The position numbers were made by a program, and so were the translations under genes. From Flavobacteriales bacterium UBA952 (GTDB lineage: Bacteria > Bacteroidota > Bacteroidia > Flavobacteriales_D > Crocinitomicaceae), in assembly GCA_905182495.1 (NCBI GenBank), contig CAJJBU010000001.1:1-64000 (forward strand): a DNA stretch of 64,000 nt, written 5' to 3'. Of the stretch, positions 63,066-64,000 are shown piece by piece. Under the pieces are notes generated by a model that saw only the letters and a list, made by a program, of their open reading frames with translations, made no database searches and was not told the DNA's origin. Numbering within the stretch: the stretch's first letter is position 1; each line of letters opens with the position of its first letter.

Positions 63066-63785
63066 CTACAGGAGTCGAAGAACTTTCTCGACATCTGCTG
63101 GGCTATCAATATTAGGGGTCTCAATAGTCGTTTCTACCACTCTTATTTTCTTACCGAAATACATCCACCTCAACTGCTCCAGGGATTCCGAGATTTCAAG
63201 GGAGCAAGCTTTCATTTTCCGGGTCTCTAATAAAGCATTCCTGCGAAAGGCATATATACCGATGTGTTTGAACGAGCTCACAGATTCACTTGTTTTTTCG
63301 GTATTTGGAATGGGGCTACGGCTAAAATATAGCGCGTCATTATTACAATCTAATACGACCTTAACCCTGTTGGGATTCGCAATGTCATCAGAAGAAATAT
63401 TAGGCATTGCCAAGGTCGCGATTTCGACATCTGGATCTTCAAATGCATGAATCAAAATATCTAGTTGTTTTGGTTGAATCAATGGCTCATCCCCTTGAAC
63501 ATTAATAACCAAGTCGTAGTTTTCTAATTGTTGACAAACTTCAACACATCTTCCTGTTCCGTTGACATGCTCAGGGGATGTCATCATTACTTGTCCCTTA
63601 AAGGAGATGACCTCATCAACAATCCGTTGGTCATCTGTAGCTACAACGATTTTAGAAATCAGGTTAGACTTACTCACGCCTTCATAAACACGCTGAATCA
63701 TACTTTTTCCCGCTAAATCGATTAATGGCTTGCCCGGGAATCTGGACGATTCATACCTAGATGGAATGACAGCTAAAACACGCAT
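63066..63785 (-). CDS. kdsB: 3-deoxy-manno-octulosonate cytidylyltransferase
   Basis: A 239-residue enzyme starting MRVLAVIPSRYESSRFPGKPL. It has VVATDDQRI, TSPEHVNGTGRC, INVQGDEPLI and HIGIYAFRRNALL, all typical of KdsB. It activates Kdo with CTP for the inner core of lipopolysaccharide. The ATG directly abuts the stop of the upstream TonB receptor gene, so it is probably transcribed with it. Confidence 0.97.
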   Translation of the reverse strand: MRVLAVIPSRYESSRFPGKPLIDLAGKSMIQRVYEGVSKSNLISKIVVATDDQRIVDEVISFKGQVMMTSPEHVNGTGRCVEVCQQLENYDLVINVQGDEPLIQPKQLDILIHAFEDPDVEIATLAMPNISSDDIANPNRVKVVLDCNNDALYFSRSPIPNTEKTSESVSSFKHIGIYAFRRNALLETRKMKACSLEISESLEQLRWMYFGKKIRVVETTIETPNIDSPADVEKVLRLL

Positions 63786-64000
63786 TTAAAACTTCATTTG
63801 AACTTGAATGGAAAAACTCCGCGGAGGCTGAATATCACCTGGGCGACTTGTATACTCTGAGTTGAGTAAATTATTGACCATAAATCCAAGTCTGTATTGA
63901 TCATTCAACTTATAGCCGAGACGTGCATCAAATACTAAATTACCTTTATTATAAACCTGTCTATACGCTTTTAGACCCGGTAATATATATGTGGTTCCGC
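63786..64000 (-). CDS. TonB-dependent receptor, C-terminal part
   Basis: The gene runs in from the right edge; the last 71 codons are visible. They read as barrel strands ending GNLVFDARLGYKLNDQYRLG, FMVNNLLNSEYTSRPGDIQP and PRSFSIQVQMKF with the terminal Phe. The N-L-L-N-x-E-Y-T-x-R-P-G motif is common to the last strands of TonB receptors. The ligand is unknown. Confidence 0.88.
   Translation of the reverse strand, partial: GTTYILPGLKAYRQVYNKGNLVFDARLGYKLNDQYRLGFMVNNLLNSEYTSRPGDIQPPRSFSIQVQMKF

Noticed and set aside
1-64000. Mobile elements, CRISPR arrays, defence islands, tRNA or rRNA genes
   Set aside because: No transposase or integrase frame, no regularly spaced repeat and no tRNA cloverleaf was recognised; the two nuclease-like domains at 5010-6435 are a single gene in a housekeeping operon, not a defence cluster.

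Overview
The window is a stretch of bacterial chromosome from a member of the Bacteroidota, most likely a Flavobacteriales-like lineage. The evidence is the AT-rich sequence, PorP/SprF, PorE-like and PorV/PorQ-family proteins, a T9SS-type C-terminal sorting domain, an IPExxxVDY protein beside pyruvate kinase, a DUF493 protein, and repeated upstream boxes of the form TAnnTTTG (the Bacteroidota -7 element). I see no rRNA or tRNA gene, insertion sequence, integrase, phage gene or CRISPR array. Coding density is very high and no stretch of more than 300 bases lacks a gene. The longest gaps, about 110-180 bases, hold promoters, terminators or nothing recognisable.

Layout. 1-8.3 kb (mostly minus): asnB (partial), a polytopic glycan-type membrane protein, rlmH, an NifU-like scaffold, mrp and a lipoprotein; then DUF423 (+), riboflavin synthase, a frameshifted two-domain nuclease-like gene, pyruvate kinase and its IPExxxVDY neighbour. 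8.4-12.3 kb: an outer-membrane barrel, two small genes and a frameshifted DUF5916 gene. 12.3-17.7 kb: phenylacetyl-CoA epoxidase genes paaABCD (minus), divergent from two tandem paaE-like reductases and an SDR gene. 17.8-31 kb: PorP/SprF and PorE-like genes, HIT, greA, then an operon of TonB-dependent receptor, 1402-residue secreted protein and PorV-family protein. 31-40.9 kb: phosphopantetheinyl transferase, GGGP-synthase-like enzyme, nadC, uvrC, a secreted M43-type metalloprotease, thioesterase, Mpo1-like protein, hydrolase and GT9 glycosyltransferase. 40.9-48.5 kb: PfkB kinase, DUF349 protein, membrane protein and a receiver-PAS-histidine kinase, then a TPR/LytS-type kinase with its LytTR regulator. 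48.5-64 kb: a cystathionine gamma-synthase family enzyme, an alkyltransferase-like protein, a frameshifted membrane pyrophosphatase with a cysteine-rich tail, recA, bcp, M1 aminopeptidase, pgk, gap, C1 peptidase, HU-SPOR protein, kdsB and a partial TonB receptor.

How the genes fit together. Central metabolism (pyk, pgk, gap, PfkB, pyrophosphatase), the PAA oxygenase branch, T9SS-linked export (PorP/PorE-like, PorV-like, sorted proteases) and envelope biogenesis (kdsB, GT9, HU-SPOR) dominate. The most unusual items are the 110-residue tail with 16 cysteines on the pyrophosphatase, a perfect 8-bp palindrome filling the spacer of that gene's promoter, the receptor/giant-protein/PorV operon, the tandem paaE pair, and three conserved genes each broken by what looks like one extra base. 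Many -7 boxes lie only 4-6 bases before the start codon, which suggests leaderless transcripts and decides several start codons.
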